64,000 nucleotides of DNA. It comes from CAIQQQ01 sp037445025 (GTDB lineage Bacteria; Pseudomonadota; Alphaproteobacteria; Acetobacterales; Acetobacteraceae). The notes beneath the pieces are model-generated. The model had not been told where the DNA came from. It did no database searches and was given only the letters and a program-made list of their open reading frames with translations. This document shows positions 8,767 through 17,016 of this stretch, piece by piece. Within the stretch, counting starts at the first letter, position 1. Each line of letters starts with the position of its first letter. The position numbers and the translations under genes were made by a program. Where the stretch lies: NCBI GenBank assembly GCA_037445025.1, contig JBBILI010000019.1:31863-95862 (forward strand). The letters run 5' to 3'.

Positions 8767-9150
8767 ATGCCAAGCAATCGATCGGCGACCCCGCCTCAAA
8801 CCTCGGCCGTAGCCGCGGCGAACGGCGCCGTTATCTTGACGGCAGGGGGCCTCGCGGCCGCTTTTGCCGTCGCGTCGTGCTGCGGACTCCCCTTCATCCT
8901 GACCACGCTCGGGCTCGGCACGGCGTGGTTCTATGGCATTGCCGTTGTGGCGGCGCCGCACCGGGCGGTCCTGCTGCCGGTCGCTGCACTTTGTCTCGCC
9001 GGTGGGGCTACCCTGCTGTGGCGGCAACGGCAGACAGTTGCTGTCTGTGCCCCCGGCGGCGTGTGCACCCAGCCTTCGGTTCGTGCCCTGACCGCCTTGG
9101 CCCTCGCCGCTGGCATCGTGCTGCTCTATCTCGGCTACGCCTATGCCTGA
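8767..9150 (+). CDS. merT: MerT-like mercuric transport membrane protein
   Basis: Inner-membrane importer that hands Hg(II) to the cytoplasm. 127 aa with three hydrophobic segments (about residues 20-42, 52-78 and 100-125). The paired cysteines of the first helix are present in VASCCGLPFIL (Cys38-Cys39), and a second cysteine pair lies in VCAPGGVC in the loop. An AGGGAG is placed before the ATG at 8767. It is driven by the adjacent MerR operator. No merA reductase or merP is present in the window, so the operon is minimal or its substrate is not mercury alone. Confidence 0.88.
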   Translation: MPSNRSATPPQTSAVAAANGAVILTAGGLAAAFAVASCCGLPFILTTLGLGTAWFYGIAVVAAPHRAVLLPVAALCLAGGATLLWRQRQTVAVCAPGGVCTQPSVRALTALALAAGIVLLYLGYAYA

Positions 9151-9376
9151 CGCCGAGGTGACCCTTTCATCGACCCTGACCTGTCCGCATTGCGGCACTG
9201 CCAAGGCTGAGACAATGCCCACGGATGCCTGTCTGTTCTTCTATACCTGCTCGGGCTGCGGGGTGCAGCTGAAGCCGAACAAGGGTGACTGTTGCGTCTT
9301 CTGCTCGTTCGGGACCGTGCCATGCCCACCGGTCCAGGCCGATGCAGGGGCATCGGCCTGTTGCGGCCCGCTATGA
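9143..9376 (+). CDS. GDCCVxC-domain protein
   Basis: A 77-aa cysteine-rich protein. Seen: CPHC at residues 14-17, CSGC at 36-39, then the signature GDCCVFCSFGTVPCPP (residues 48-63) and a CC pair near the end. This matches the family known as GDCCVxC-domain (seleno)protein, found beside merT-like genes. Here all signature positions read as cysteine codons, so no selenocysteine is needed. It overlaps merT by 8 nt and is co-transcribed. It probably binds the same metal; that is inference. Confidence 0.85.
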   Translation: MPDAEVTLSSTLTCPHCGTAKAETMPTDACLFFYTCSGCGVQLKPNKGDCCVFCSFGTVPCPPVQADAGASACCGPL

Positions 9377-9747
9377 CTCACCGGACCCGAGGAGCCCCTG
9401 AACCACCCCCTGCATCGCGGCAATGGGCGCGTCGCACGCAGCGCCGAGGCCATACCGTGACTTCAGCACCGCCGGATCCACCATTCCCAGCCACACCTGG
9501 CCGCTCTCATCCTGCCACGCCAAGGCCTTCAACGGCAGGTCGATCCCGGCCCGCTGGTCGCACCGCATAAGCGGGGTGCCGCCCTGCGGCTTGCCGAAGA
9601 TCAACAGCGCGGTCGGGCGGAGTTTCAGGCCCACCGCCCTCGGCGGCGCCGGCATGGTCCACCCGCGCGACGATGAAGAAGCCGGCAGACTTTGCCGCTG
9701 CCTCGACACGGTCGAGCGTCTCCATCACCGGATGGCTGCTCTTGGCC

Positions 9748-11239
9748 GATTGTGTTGAAAAAGGCTTTGAGGCGGCTCGTTAGCGCCTGATTCAATCCCT
9801 TTCTTGGCTCGGAGGATCCGACGATGATGGGCGAGCAGACTGTGTTGCAGGAATCTCTGTTTTACAGCTTCAACCTGGACCGGCACGTCCCGATGGATCA
9901 CTTGCTCCGGTCGGTTGACCGCTTCGTTGACCTGTCCCGCGTCCGCGAGCAACTCAAGCCGCACTACAGCGACATCGGTCGGCCCTCAATCGATCCCGAG
10001 TTGATGATCCGCATGCTGATCGTGGGGTATTGCTTTGGCATCCGCTCCGAGCGGCGGCTTTGCGATGAGGTGCATCTGAACCTCGGCTATCGTTGGTTTT
10101 GTCGCCTCAGCCTAGATACCGCCGTGCCGGACCACTCGACCTTCTCCAAGGCCCGGCATGGCCGGTTCCGCGACGCCGACCTGCTCCGGCAGGTGTTCGA
10201 GACCGTGGTCCGCCGCTGCATGGCCGAGGGACTGGTGGGCGGTGAAGGTTTCGCCGTCGACGGCAGCCTGATCGTGGCAGACGCACGACGGCAGAACGGC
10301 GTGGCCGATCCCAGCGAGCTCAAGCCCGAGGCGAGCCGGGCCGTCGCGGAGTACCTGACCGTGCTCGATGACGCGGCGTTCGGAGCCGCGACGGCCGTCC
10401 AGCCTAAGTTCACTTCGCCGGTCGATCCCGCCGCACGGTGGACGGCTGCCAGCCGCGGGCCTGCTGTGTTCGCCTATACCGACAACTACCTGATCGACTT
10501 GAAATGCGCGGTCATCATGGATGTCGAGCCGACCACCGCCGTGCGCCAGGCCGAAGTCACAGCCGCCAAGACCATGATCATCCGAACCGCCGACCGTCTC
10601 GGGATCGAGCCGGCACGGCTGGCCGCCGACACCGGCTATGGCTCGGCCGAGATGCTTGCTTGGCTCGTCGAAGAGCGCGGGATCGAGCCGCATATTCCGG
10701 TCTTCGACAAGTCAGCCCGCACGGACGGATCGCTGTCACGCGCAGACTTCACCTACGACCATGCCGGCGACGCCTACACCTGTCCGGCCGGGAAGCTGTT
10801 GACCACGCGTGGCACGGTGGTCAACGACGACACCACTCTGATGTATCGGGCCAGCACGTTCGACTGCGGGACCTGCGCGCTGAAGCCACGATGCTGTCCG
10901 AACACCCCGGCGCGAAAAGTGCCAAGGAGTATCTATGAAGGTGCCCGCGACATGGCTCGCGAGATTGCCAAAACCGACGCCTACGTTGTGTCCAGACGAG
11001 AGCGGAAAAAGGTTGAGATGCTGTTCGCCCACCTTAAGCGCATCGTCGGCCTCGACAGATTGCGATTGCGAGGACCCTGCGGTGCCCGCGATGAGTTTCT
11101 CCTCGCCGCAACCGCCCAGAACCTCCGCAAGCTCGCCAAGCTAATCCCACTCCCTCAACTCGCAACGGGATGAGGACAGAACCGGCAACGGTTCAGCATC
11201 TGCATGCCTCGGCCGGCAGCCGCCTTTTTCAACGGCATT
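9748..11239 (+). mobile_element. IS1182-family insertion sequence, 1492 bp
   Basis: Bounded by imperfect terminal inverted repeats: left GATTGTGTTGAAAAAGGC (9748-9765), right end complement AATGCCGTTGAAAAAGGC (11222-11239), 14 of 18 positions equal. Both ends are flanked by GGCC (9744-9747 and 11240-11243), a 4-bp target duplication. Removing the element plus one GGCC restores the DUF302 reading frame precisely, which fixes the ends. It carries one intact transposase gene, so it may still be active. Confidence 0.9.
9824..11173 (+). CDS. IS1182-family transposase
   Basis: DDE transposase of 449 aa. The N-terminal part has the family pattern FYSFNLDRHVPMDHLLR and GRPSIDPELMIRMLIVGYCF. The catalytic core shows the aspartates in GFAVDGSLI and LAADTGYGSAEML, with the C-terminal glutamate in SRRERKKVEMLFAHLKR. 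A CGTCALKPRC cysteine cluster lies between. The length is normal and I see no lesion. The ATG at 9824 is followed by a second ATG. Confidence 0.95.
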   Translation: MMGEQTVLQESLFYSFNLDRHVPMDHLLRSVDRFVDLSRVREQLKPHYSDIGRPSIDPELMIRMLIVGYCFGIRSERRLCDEVHLNLGYRWFCRLSLDTAVPDHSTFSKARHGRFRDADLLRQVFETVVRRCMAEGLVGGEGFAVDGSLIVADARRQNGVADPSELKPEASRAVAEYLTVLDDAAFGAATAVQPKFTSPVDPAARWTAASRGPAVFAYTDNYLIDLKCAVIMDVEPTTAVRQAEVTAAKTMIIRTADRLGIEPARLAADTGYGSAEMLAWLVEERGIEPHIPVFDKSARTDGSLSRADFTYDHAGDAYTCPAGKLLTTRGTVVNDDTTLMYRASTFDCGTCALKPRCCPNTPARKVPRSIYEGARDMAREIAKTDAYVVSRRERKKVEMLFAHLKRIVGLDRLRLRGPCGARDEFLLAATAQNLRKLAKLIPLPQLATG

Positions 11240-11310
11240 GGCCATCAGCAGATCGTCAGCGTGCGCAACCTGGATCGAGAGGAGGAGGGCAGATGCCACC
11301 AACAATGCTT

Positions 11311-11703
11311 TCATGACGCATCTCCCGGAAGTGAAACAGTTGTGATCGCGCCATCGAACCCAGTCGGCTTGAAGTGGGCGCGGATGATGATCTTCGCGGC
11401 ACCGTTGATGGGCACGCCTCTGATGTCCCGGGTGAACGGCTGCTCGTCGTCATGCGGATGATCGAAGGTGCGGGTGGCGATCACCGTCCCATCTCCACTG
11501 ACCGCCTCCAGACGATCGGCGTAGCGATCCCATCCGGTGTCCTTGCTCCGCACCGTCACGGCGAAGTCATAGAGCCCGGCCTCCGGGCTGGTCGCATGGA
11601 CACCAATGACGTCCGCATCGCCGGCCCATGCCGGAGCTGCGGACAAGGTGACGATCGCTGACAAGACCGCGCTGGCTATCCGAACGCTTTTAAAAATGTG
11701 CAT
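11311..11703 (-). CDS. Secreted protein of unknown function
   Basis: 130 aa with a clear signal peptide (residues 1-27, cleavage near PAWAGDA). The mature part looks like an all-beta domain: LYDFAVTVRSKDTGWDRYAD, then HPHDDEQPFTRDI, PINGAAKIIIRAHFK. I recognise no family with certainty. The ATG at 11703 has GGGAGGGAG upstream. Its stop overlaps the start of the broken DUF302 gene (ATGA), so the two formed an operon. It is divergent from the ECF-driven unit at 11882. Confidence 0.75.
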   Translation of the reverse strand: MHIFKSVRIASAVLSAIVTLSAAPAWAGDADVIGVHATSPEAGLYDFAVTVRSKDTGWDRYADRLEAVSGDGTVIATRTFDHPHDDEQPFTRDIRGVPINGAAKIIIRAHFKPTGFDGAITTVSLPGDAS

Positions 11704-11881
11704 TACTCCCTCCCGATGGTTTCTATTTTTGCCGGGCTGACATGTTACGGCGACCGTCACATGCAGCAGTACGGGCGTGGCGACCAATCTGAAATATCGA
11801 TCGAACATAGCTATACTCTGCATTGGATATGCAAGTGCGGCGGTTTCTACATCGGTGTTGCGGGCGTGTTCTCTCTCCCGC

Positions 11882-11910
11882 GGAAAAATCCCGCGCCCCA
11901 GTCGTCCATG
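11882..11910 (+). promoter_or_regulatory. ECF sigma promoter, site 1
   Basis: GGAAAAA (11882-11888), 14 bp, CGTCCATG (11903-11910). It has the same spacing and nearly the same boxes as the three sites at 16967, 18744 and 20677. It stands 24 bp before the ATG at 11935, so it would drive the small ORF, the membrane protein and possibly the binding-protein gene. The -35 box differs by one base from the other three. Confidence 0.7.
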
Positions 11911-11934
11911 GGGCCGCGTCACCCCGGAAGGTTT

Positions 11935-12036
11935 ATGCCTATGTCCGCGCGCTCTCGGCTCTTTTGCACTGACTGCCCCCGCGCTGAGGATCCGCATTGG
12001 ACCGAGGCCACCATACCCGGTCCGCACACCCGGTGA
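11935..12036 (+). CDS. 33-codon ORF coupled to the next gene
   Basis: Encodes 33 aa and contains a CxxC (FCTDCPR). GGAAGG lies just upstream of the ATG, which is 24 bp after the ECF promoter box. Its TGA overlaps the GTG start of the next gene (12033-12036), a usual sign of translational coupling. I do not recognise the peptide; it may be a leader whose translation controls the downstream gene or a small metal- or redox-responsive protein. Confidence 0.42.
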   Translation: MPMSARSRLFCTDCPRAEDPHWTEATIPGPHTR

Positions 12037-12536
12037 GACCGTTGCGCACTCGCATTCTCTCGGCACTGCTGGCTGGCGCAATCGCGATCGCCGTAAACAC
12101 CGCACTTCTGGCAGCGGCCGACGTTATTCCGCTGGTCACCGCGCGCGGGGGCTTGCTGAAATTGCTGACCGTCTATATCGGCCCCGCCGTCTCGAAATCT
12201 GGCATGGGTGCCGGATGGGCCGCGCTCGGTCTGCCGGCGCCGGGAAGCACGCCTTTCCAGCTTGGATTCCATGTCGTCGTCGGGCTGGCGATGGCGCTGC
12301 TCTATGGCATGGCACTGGAACCCCTGCTGCCCGGCAAGCCCTGGTGGAAAGGCCTGCTCTACGCCGCGGCGGTCTGGGTCGCCAATGCCTTCGTCATCCT
12401 GCCCTGGCTGGGTGAGGGGATCGCGGGGAGCCGTAACCTCGGCCTTGCCGGGATGGCTTATTTCGCTGCCGCGCACACCGTCTTCTTCGTGCTCCTGGCC
12501 GTCCTGTTCGCCCGCTTCAATCGCCTTCATCCATAA
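12033..12536 (+). CDS. Membrane protein of unknown family
   Basis: 167 aa with about four membrane helices (near residues 6-27, 70-95, 100-125 and 140-162). No motif I recognise. The GTG start at 12033 overlaps the stop of the small upstream ORF; a TTG at 11997 with GAGGA upstream would add 12 residues. It is followed 11 nt later by a periplasmic binding-protein gene, and the whole unit lies behind ECF promoter site 1, so it probably belongs to the sulfur/respiration cargo. The role is unknown. Confidence 0.65.
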   Translation: MRPLRTRILSALLAGAIAIAVNTALLAAADVIPLVTARGGLLKLLTVYIGPAVSKSGMGAGWAALGLPAPGSTPFQLGFHVVVGLAMALLYGMALEPLLPGKPWWKGLLYAAAVWVANAFVILPWLGEGIAGSRNLGLAGMAYFAAAHTVFFVLLAVLFARFNRLHP

Positions 12537-12547
12537 AGGAAACCGCC

Positions 12548-13321
12548 ATGTCTCGTTTTGTCCACATCGCCATTGCAGCCGCCTTGGCCTTGTCCGTCCC
12601 CGCCGTTGCGTCAGCTGCTGAAACCATCCACGTCTATGGCCCGGGCGGCCCAATGCCGGCAATGAAGGAAGCCGCCGCCGCCTTCGGCACCGCGCATGGC
12701 ATCACCGTCGATGTGACGGCTGGCCCGACGCCCACCTGGATCGAGCGAGCAAAGACCGATGCGGACGTCATCTTCAGCGGCTCCGAGACGATGATGACTG
12801 ACTTCATCGGCGCGCTGGGTGACAAGGTCGACACGGCGACAGTGCGGCCCTTGTATCTCCGCGCCGCTGCCATCCTGGTCCGGCCCGGCAATCCCGGCCA
12901 CATCACCGGCATCAAGGACCTCATGAAACCCGGCCACCACGTGTTGGTCGTCAACGGTGCCGGCCAGAACGGGCTTTGGGAGGATATCGTCGGCCGCACT
13001 GGCGACATCGGTGCCGTCCGGGCCTTCCGCAGCAACGTCGTGACCTACGCCGCAAACAGCGCGCTCGCCCGGCAAGCCTGGACCACGGATACATCGCTCG
13101 ACGCCTGGGTGATCTGGACGATATGGCAGGTCTCGAACCCGACCCTCGCCGATCAGGTGGCGATTGAGCCGGAATACCAAGTCTATCGCGACACCGGGGT
13201 GGCCTTGACCAAGAAGGGCGCGCAATCACCCGATGCCAAGGCGTTTGCTGCATACCTGGAGAGCCCGGACGCTGCCCGTATCTTCGCAAAGTGGGGCTGG
13301 ATTGTCCCTGCCACGCACTAA
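12548..13321 (+). CDS. Periplasmic substrate-binding protein
   Basis: 257 aa with a signal peptide (residues 1-23, cleavage near ASAAETI). The mature part has the type-2 periplasmic binding fold: VYGPGGPMPAMKEAAAAF, DVIFSGSETMM, ILVRPGNPGHITGIKDL and VVNGAGQNGLWEDIVG. This resembles oxyanion (molybdate/tungstate-like) binding proteins. No permease or ATPase gene is nearby, so it may act as a sensor or orphan component. A second binding-protein gene lies at 32420, also beside a LysR gene. An AAGGAAAC run precedes the ATG at 12548. Confidence 0.8.
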   Translation: MSRFVHIAIAAALALSVPAVASAAETIHVYGPGGPMPAMKEAAAAFGTAHGITVDVTAGPTPTWIERAKTDADVIFSGSETMMTDFIGALGDKVDTATVRPLYLRAAAILVRPGNPGHITGIKDLMKPGHHVLVVNGAGQNGLWEDIVGRTGDIGAVRAFRSNVVTYAANSALARQAWTTDTSLDAWVIWTIWQVSNPTLADQVAIEPEYQVYRDTGVALTKKGAQSPDAKAFAAYLESPDAARIFAKWGWIVPATH

Positions 13322-13441
13322 GTCCATCCAGCAACCTCGCCACCGCTCACCGAGCGGATGGCGGGGCCGCACTTCGAGGTTGACTCGTCCGGCACGTTGT
13401 CGCGAGCAATGCGGAAAGGGGCGGCGTAGCCGCCATAGACC

Positions 13442-14857
13442 ATGCCGTTCACAATAGACGCCTTCCATCTCGCCCGTGCGCAGTTCGCGTTCACGGTGGC
13501 CTTCCATATCATCTTTCCTGCGTTCAGCATCGGCTTGGCCAGCTATCTGGCGGTGCTGGAGGGCCTGTATCTGTGGACCAAAAAGACGGTGTTCATGGAA
13601 GTCTATCGCTTCTGGCTGCGCATCTTCGCAGTGGGGTTCGCGATGGGCGTCGTATCGGGCCTGGTCATGTCCTACCAGTTCGGCACCAATTGGAGCGTGT
13701 TCGCCAAACTGGCCGGGCCCGTTGTCGGCCCGGTCATGGCGTATGAGGTTTTAACCGCGTTCTTCCTCGAAGCCGGATTTCTGGGCGTGATGCTGTTCGG
13801 CATGAAGAAAGTCGGGCCGCGCCTGCACTTCGCCGCGAGCTGCCTGGTGGCCGGCGGCACGCTGCTCAGCGGGTTCTGGATTCTGTCCGTCAACTCGTGG
13901 ATGCAGACGCCGGCCGGATACACCATTGCGTCCGATGGCCGCTTCCTGCCGACGGACTGGTGGGCGATCATTTTCAATCCCAGCGTCTTTGTCCGTTTCC
14001 CGCACATGATCCTGGCCAGCTACCTGTCGGTCGCCTTCGTCGTAGGCGCGACAGGCGCATGGCATCTGCTGCACGACCGCGCCAATCCGCGCGCCCGTGT
14101 GATGTTCGGCATGGCCATGTGGATGGCCGCCATCGTCGCACCAGCGCAGATCGTCATGGGCGACATTCACGGCCTGAACACACTTGAGCACCAACCCGCC
14201 AAGATCGCCGCGATGGAGGGCAGTTGGGAGCCCACGAACGGCGCTCCGCTGACGCTGTTCGGCCTGCCCAACATGGCAAAGGAACGGACCGACTACGCGG
14301 TCGAGATTCCGCATCTGTCGAGCCTGATCTTGACACATAGCTGGAACGGCCGCGTGCCTGGTTTGAAGGAATTTCCACGTGAAGACCGACCCAACAGTGC
14401 GATCGTTTTTTGGTCGTTCCGGCTGATGGTTGGTATCGGCTTCGCCATGCTGGGCATCGGTGCCTGGAGTGTCTGGGCCCGGTATCGCCGCCGCCTCTAT
14501 GACAGCATCTGGCTGCAGCGCGCCGCGATTGGGATGGGGCCGGCCGGCTTCGTTGCTATCCTGGCTGGTTGGGTGACGACCGAAGTCGGACGGCAACCCT
14601 ATACAGTCTACGGGCTGCTGCGCACGGCCAAGAGCATCGCGCCCATCGGGCTGCCCGGCGTCGCGACCAGCCTGGCGGTATTCGCCGTCGTCTACTTCGT
14701 CGTGTTTGGCTCGGGCGTGCTGATCCTGCTTCGCATGATGGGCAAGACGCCCGAGCCCGGCGAGCCGGAGCTCCCATCTCTGCCCATCCGCACTGCCGGC
14801 ATTGCGCCCGGCCCGGCGGCCGTCCATGGCACCATCGCGCCACAGCCAGGGGAGTAG
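13442..14857 (+). CDS. cioA: Cytochrome bd-type (cyanide-insensitive) oxidase subunit I
   Basis: Quinol oxidase subunit that binds the haems and reduces oxygen to water in the inner membrane. 471 aa with about nine membrane helices. Seen: the N-terminal ARAQFAFTVAFHIIFPAFSIG with its haem-ligand His, MSYQFGTNW, FLEAGFLGVMLFG, and GWVTTEVGRQPYTVYGLLRT near residue 375. The quinol-binding loop is short, as in the cyanide-insensitive class. It is co-transcribed with subunit II and the small DUF2474 subunit. Such an oxidase keeps respiration going when sulfite or sulfide poisons haem-copper oxidases. Confidence 0.95.
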   Translation: MPFTIDAFHLARAQFAFTVAFHIIFPAFSIGLASYLAVLEGLYLWTKKTVFMEVYRFWLRIFAVGFAMGVVSGLVMSYQFGTNWSVFAKLAGPVVGPVMAYEVLTAFFLEAGFLGVMLFGMKKVGPRLHFAASCLVAGGTLLSGFWILSVNSWMQTPAGYTIASDGRFLPTDWWAIIFNPSVFVRFPHMILASYLSVAFVVGATGAWHLLHDRANPRARVMFGMAMWMAAIVAPAQIVMGDIHGLNTLEHQPAKIAAMEGSWEPTNGAPLTLFGLPNMAKERTDYAVEIPHLSSLILTHSWNGRVPGLKEFPREDRPNSAIVFWSFRLMVGIGFAMLGIGAWSVWARYRRRLYDSIWLQRAAIGMGPAGFVAILAGWVTTEVGRQPYTVYGLLRTAKSIAPIGLPGVATSLAVFAVVYFVVFGSGVLILLRMMGKTPEPGEPELPSLPIRTAGIAPGPAAVHGTIAPQPGE

Positions 14858-14862
14858 CACCG

Positions 14863-15879
14863 ATGGCCGTTTCCTTTGATCTCTCGACCGTCTGGGCGGT
14901 CCTGCTTGCCTTCGTCGTCCTGATGTATGTCGTAGCCGACGGGTTCGACCTCGGCTGCGGCATCCTGTTCGCCGTGGAGCACGGGCGACAGGACCGCGAC
15001 GTGATGGTGAACACCATCGCTCCGGTGTGGGACGGCAATGAGACATGGCTGGTGATGGGCGGCGCCAGCATGCTGGCGGTGTTCCCGCTGGCTTATTCCA
15101 TCATCCTGCCGGCGCTCTATCCCACCGTGCTGGGCATGCTGCTCGCGCTGATATTCCGGGGCGTCGCGTTCGAATTCCGCTTCCGCGCCCATTCCGAGCG
15201 CGGCCGGGCACGGTGGGACTTCGTGTTCTTCGCGGGATCGACGGCGGCGGCGCTGTTTCAGGGGCTGACCCTCGGCGGCCTGCTTCAGGGCATCCGCGTG
15301 ATTGATGACGCCTACGCCGGCGGCTGGTGGGACTGGCTCACCCCGTTCACGGTGCTGTGCGGCATGGCCGTGATCGTCGGCTATGCTCTGCTCGGTGCCT
15401 GTTGGCTGATATGGCGTACCTCGGGCGACCTGCACGACCGGGCGCGGCGGCAGGCGTGGTGGCTCGGATGGGCCATGCTCGGCATGATCGCCGCCGTGAG
15501 CTTGTGGACACCGTTTCTGCGCGGCGACCTTGCTCATCGATGGTTCTCCTGGCCCAGCATCTTGCTGACGGCCCCGGTACCGGTTCTGGTGGGATTGCTC
15601 GCCATTGGATTCTTCCGCAGCCTGAATGGTTCGCGGCAGCTCGCGCCTTTCCTCTGCGCGCTCGGCTGGTTCGTTCTCAGCTTTGTGGGCCTGGGTATCA
15701 GCATGTTCCCGCTGATCGTACCGCCGGACATCACGATCTGGGATGCGGCGGCCCCACGCGACAGCCAGTTGTTCCTGCTGGTGGGCGCAGCGGTCATGAT
15801 CCCGCTCATCTTGGCCTATAGCGGCTATGCCTACTGGGTGTTCCGCGGCAAGGTGCAGCACGACGCGGGCTACCACTGA
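14863..15879 (+). CDS. cioB: Cytochrome bd-type oxidase subunit II
   Basis: Structural partner of subunit I, 338 aa with about eight membrane helices. The N-terminus carries the conserved YVVADGFDLGCGILF; FPLAYSIILPALYPTVLGMLLALIFRG and FRGVAFEFRF are also typical. The ATG at 14863 follows an AGGGGAG by a few bases and lies 5 nt after the cioA stop. Two bases of the stop overlap the next start (TGATG). Confidence 0.95.
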   Translation: MAVSFDLSTVWAVLLAFVVLMYVVADGFDLGCGILFAVEHGRQDRDVMVNTIAPVWDGNETWLVMGGASMLAVFPLAYSIILPALYPTVLGMLLALIFRGVAFEFRFRAHSERGRARWDFVFFAGSTAAALFQGLTLGGLLQGIRVIDDAYAGGWWDWLTPFTVLCGMAVIVGYALLGACWLIWRTSGDLHDRARRQAWWLGWAMLGMIAAVSLWTPFLRGDLAHRWFSWPSILLTAPVPVLVGLLAIGFFRSLNGSRQLAPFLCALGWFVLSFVGLGISMFPLIVPPDITIWDAAAPRDSQLFLLVGAAVMIPLILAYSGYAYWVFRGKVQHDAGYH

Positions 15880-16001
15880 TGCCCAACATTTCCCTTGCGC
15901 CGGGCATATCGCGTGCCGTTTGGTTCGTTGGGCTGTGGGCGGCAAGTGCCTTGGCGACGGCGCTCGTCGCCTACGCGTTGCGCTGGGTGCTCCTGGGGTA
16001 G
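15879..16001 (+). CDS. DUF2474-type small subunit of the bd oxidase
   Basis: A 40-aa single-span protein directly after cioB, with the ATG overlapping its stop. The sequence RAVWFVGLWAASALATALV then AYALRWVLLG matches the short DUF2474 family, which accompanies CioAB-type oxidases as a CydX-like stabilising subunit. The family call rests on pattern and position. Confidence 0.8.
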   Translation: MPNISLAPGISRAVWFVGLWAASALATALVAYALRWVLLG

Positions 16002-16034
16002 CCTTTTGGGTGCGCCTGCCCCCATGCTGCGGGC

Positions 16035-16916
16035 ATGACACTTGAACAGCTCCGGGTCTTCGTGGCCGTCGCAGAACGCCAGCACGTCACACGGGCGGCA
16101 GAGGCACTCAACATGGCGCAATCGGCCGTCAGTGCATCGATCGCGGCGCTGGAGGGCCGCCACGGTGCCAAACTGTTCCACCGGGTCGGCCGCAGGATCG
16201 AGCTGACCGAGGCGGGGGGACTGTTCCTGCTGGAGGCGCGTGCGGTATTGGCCCGGACGGAGGCGGCTGAGCTGGTGCTGTCCGAACTGGGCAGCCTGAA
16301 GCGGGGCACCCTGCTGGTGCACGCCAGCCAGACGATCTCCAGCTACTGGCTCCCCCGGCACCTGGTCGCCTTCCGCCGGGCGCATCCTGGCATCGACATC
16401 CGCCTCACGGTCGGCAACACGACGCAGGTCGCTCGCGCCATCAACGAAGGCTTGGCCGAATTGGGCTTCGTCGAGGGCGGTGTTGATGATCCGGTGCTGG
16501 AAACCCGCACCGTCGCACGGGATCAGCTCGTCATCGTGGTTGGCAACGAGCATCCCTGGGTCGGCGGCCACACTATCGAACCGCGCCAGCTGATCGAGAG
16601 CGAGTGGGTGCTTCGGGAAAGCGGGTCCGGCACGCGGTCGGTGTTCGAAGCAGCACTGGGCGGGTTTGGCATCTCGCCGTCCAGCCTGCGCGTGGTGCTG
16701 GAGTTGCCGTCCAACGAGTCTGTTCGTGCCGCGGTCGAAGCCGGCATGGGGGCCACCGCAATCTCCGCCTCCGTTGCCGCACCAAGCATCGAGGCCGGGC
16801 TGCTGCACAAGGTGGAACTCGCATTGCCGGAACGGGAGTTCAACGTGCTGCGGCACACCGAGCGCTATCGCAGCCAGGCCGCCGATGCACTTCTGGCTGT
16901 CATCGCCGCAGGCTGA
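16035..16916 (+). CDS. LysR-type regulator (CysL/YeiE-like)
   Basis: 293 aa. N-terminal winged helix: MTLEQLRVFVAVAERQHVT, RAAEALNMAQSAVSASIAAL. The effector domain has TISSYWLPRHLVAFRRAHP, VGNEHPWVGG and ESGSGTRSVFEAAL, the last resembling CysL/YeiE, regulators tied to sulfite metabolism and the exporter YeiH. A YeiH homologue lies at 22627. It is transcribed in the same direction as, and just before, sorA, but an ECF promoter separates them. A truncated paralogue lies at 32151 with the same first nine residues. Confidence 0.9.
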   Translation: MTLEQLRVFVAVAERQHVTRAAEALNMAQSAVSASIAALEGRHGAKLFHRVGRRIELTEAGGLFLLEARAVLARTEAAELVLSELGSLKRGTLLVHASQTISSYWLPRHLVAFRRAHPGIDIRLTVGNTTQVARAINEGLAELGFVEGGVDDPVLETRTVARDQLVIVVGNEHPWVGGHTIEPRQLIESEWVLRESGSGTRSVFEAALGGFGISPSSLRVVLELPSNESVRAAVEAGMGATAISASVAAPSIEAGLLHKVELALPEREFNVLRHTERYRSQAADALLAVIAAG

Positions 16917-16966
16917 AACAATCGCTCTGGACGATCAATTCGAGCGAACAAGAGTGTTGGCTCGAT

Positions 16967-16995
16967 GGAATAAACACAGCGATGCTACGTTCATT
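16967..16995 (+). promoter_or_regulatory. ECF sigma promoter, site 2 (sorA)
   Basis: GGAATAA (16967-16973), 14 bp, CGTTCATT (16988-16995). Transcription would start near 17000, just before the ribosome-binding site of sorA (AGGGAG, 17002-17007), giving a very short leader. Compared with sites 3 and 4, the -10 box differs at two positions. Confidence 0.75.
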
Positions 16996-17016
16996 GCCGA
17001 CAGGGAGATGAACGCG

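Larger units (their letters stand above)
9371..11314 (-). pseudogene. DUF302 secreted protein, broken by an IS and by a frameshift
   Basis: Read on the minus strand from an ATG at 11314: a signal peptide (MKALLVASALLLSIQVAHA) and ADDLLMA, then the IS1182-type element (9748-11239). The frame resumes exactly at 9743 with KSSHPVMETLDRVEAA and reaches VARVDHAGAA, where a one-base shift (about 9644-9650) moves into the frame of GLKLRPTALLIFGKPQGG and LPLKALAWQDESG, ending at 9371. Dropping one G from the GGG run restores AAEAVGLKL, the expected DUF302 text. The original gene was about 150 codons and overlapped the upstream gene (11311-11703) by 4 nt. Its last codons overlap the 3' end of the GDCCVxC gene. 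Confidence 0.88.

Noticed and set aside
9143..9376. Selenocysteine in the GDCCVxC protein
   Set aside because: All signature positions are cysteine codons and no in-frame TGA occurs inside the gene.
14692..16041. 449-codon frame on the minus strand opposite the bd oxidase genes
   Set aside because: It is antisense to cioAB, whose membrane motifs and overlaps are convincing; its product is His/Arg/Gln-rich noise.
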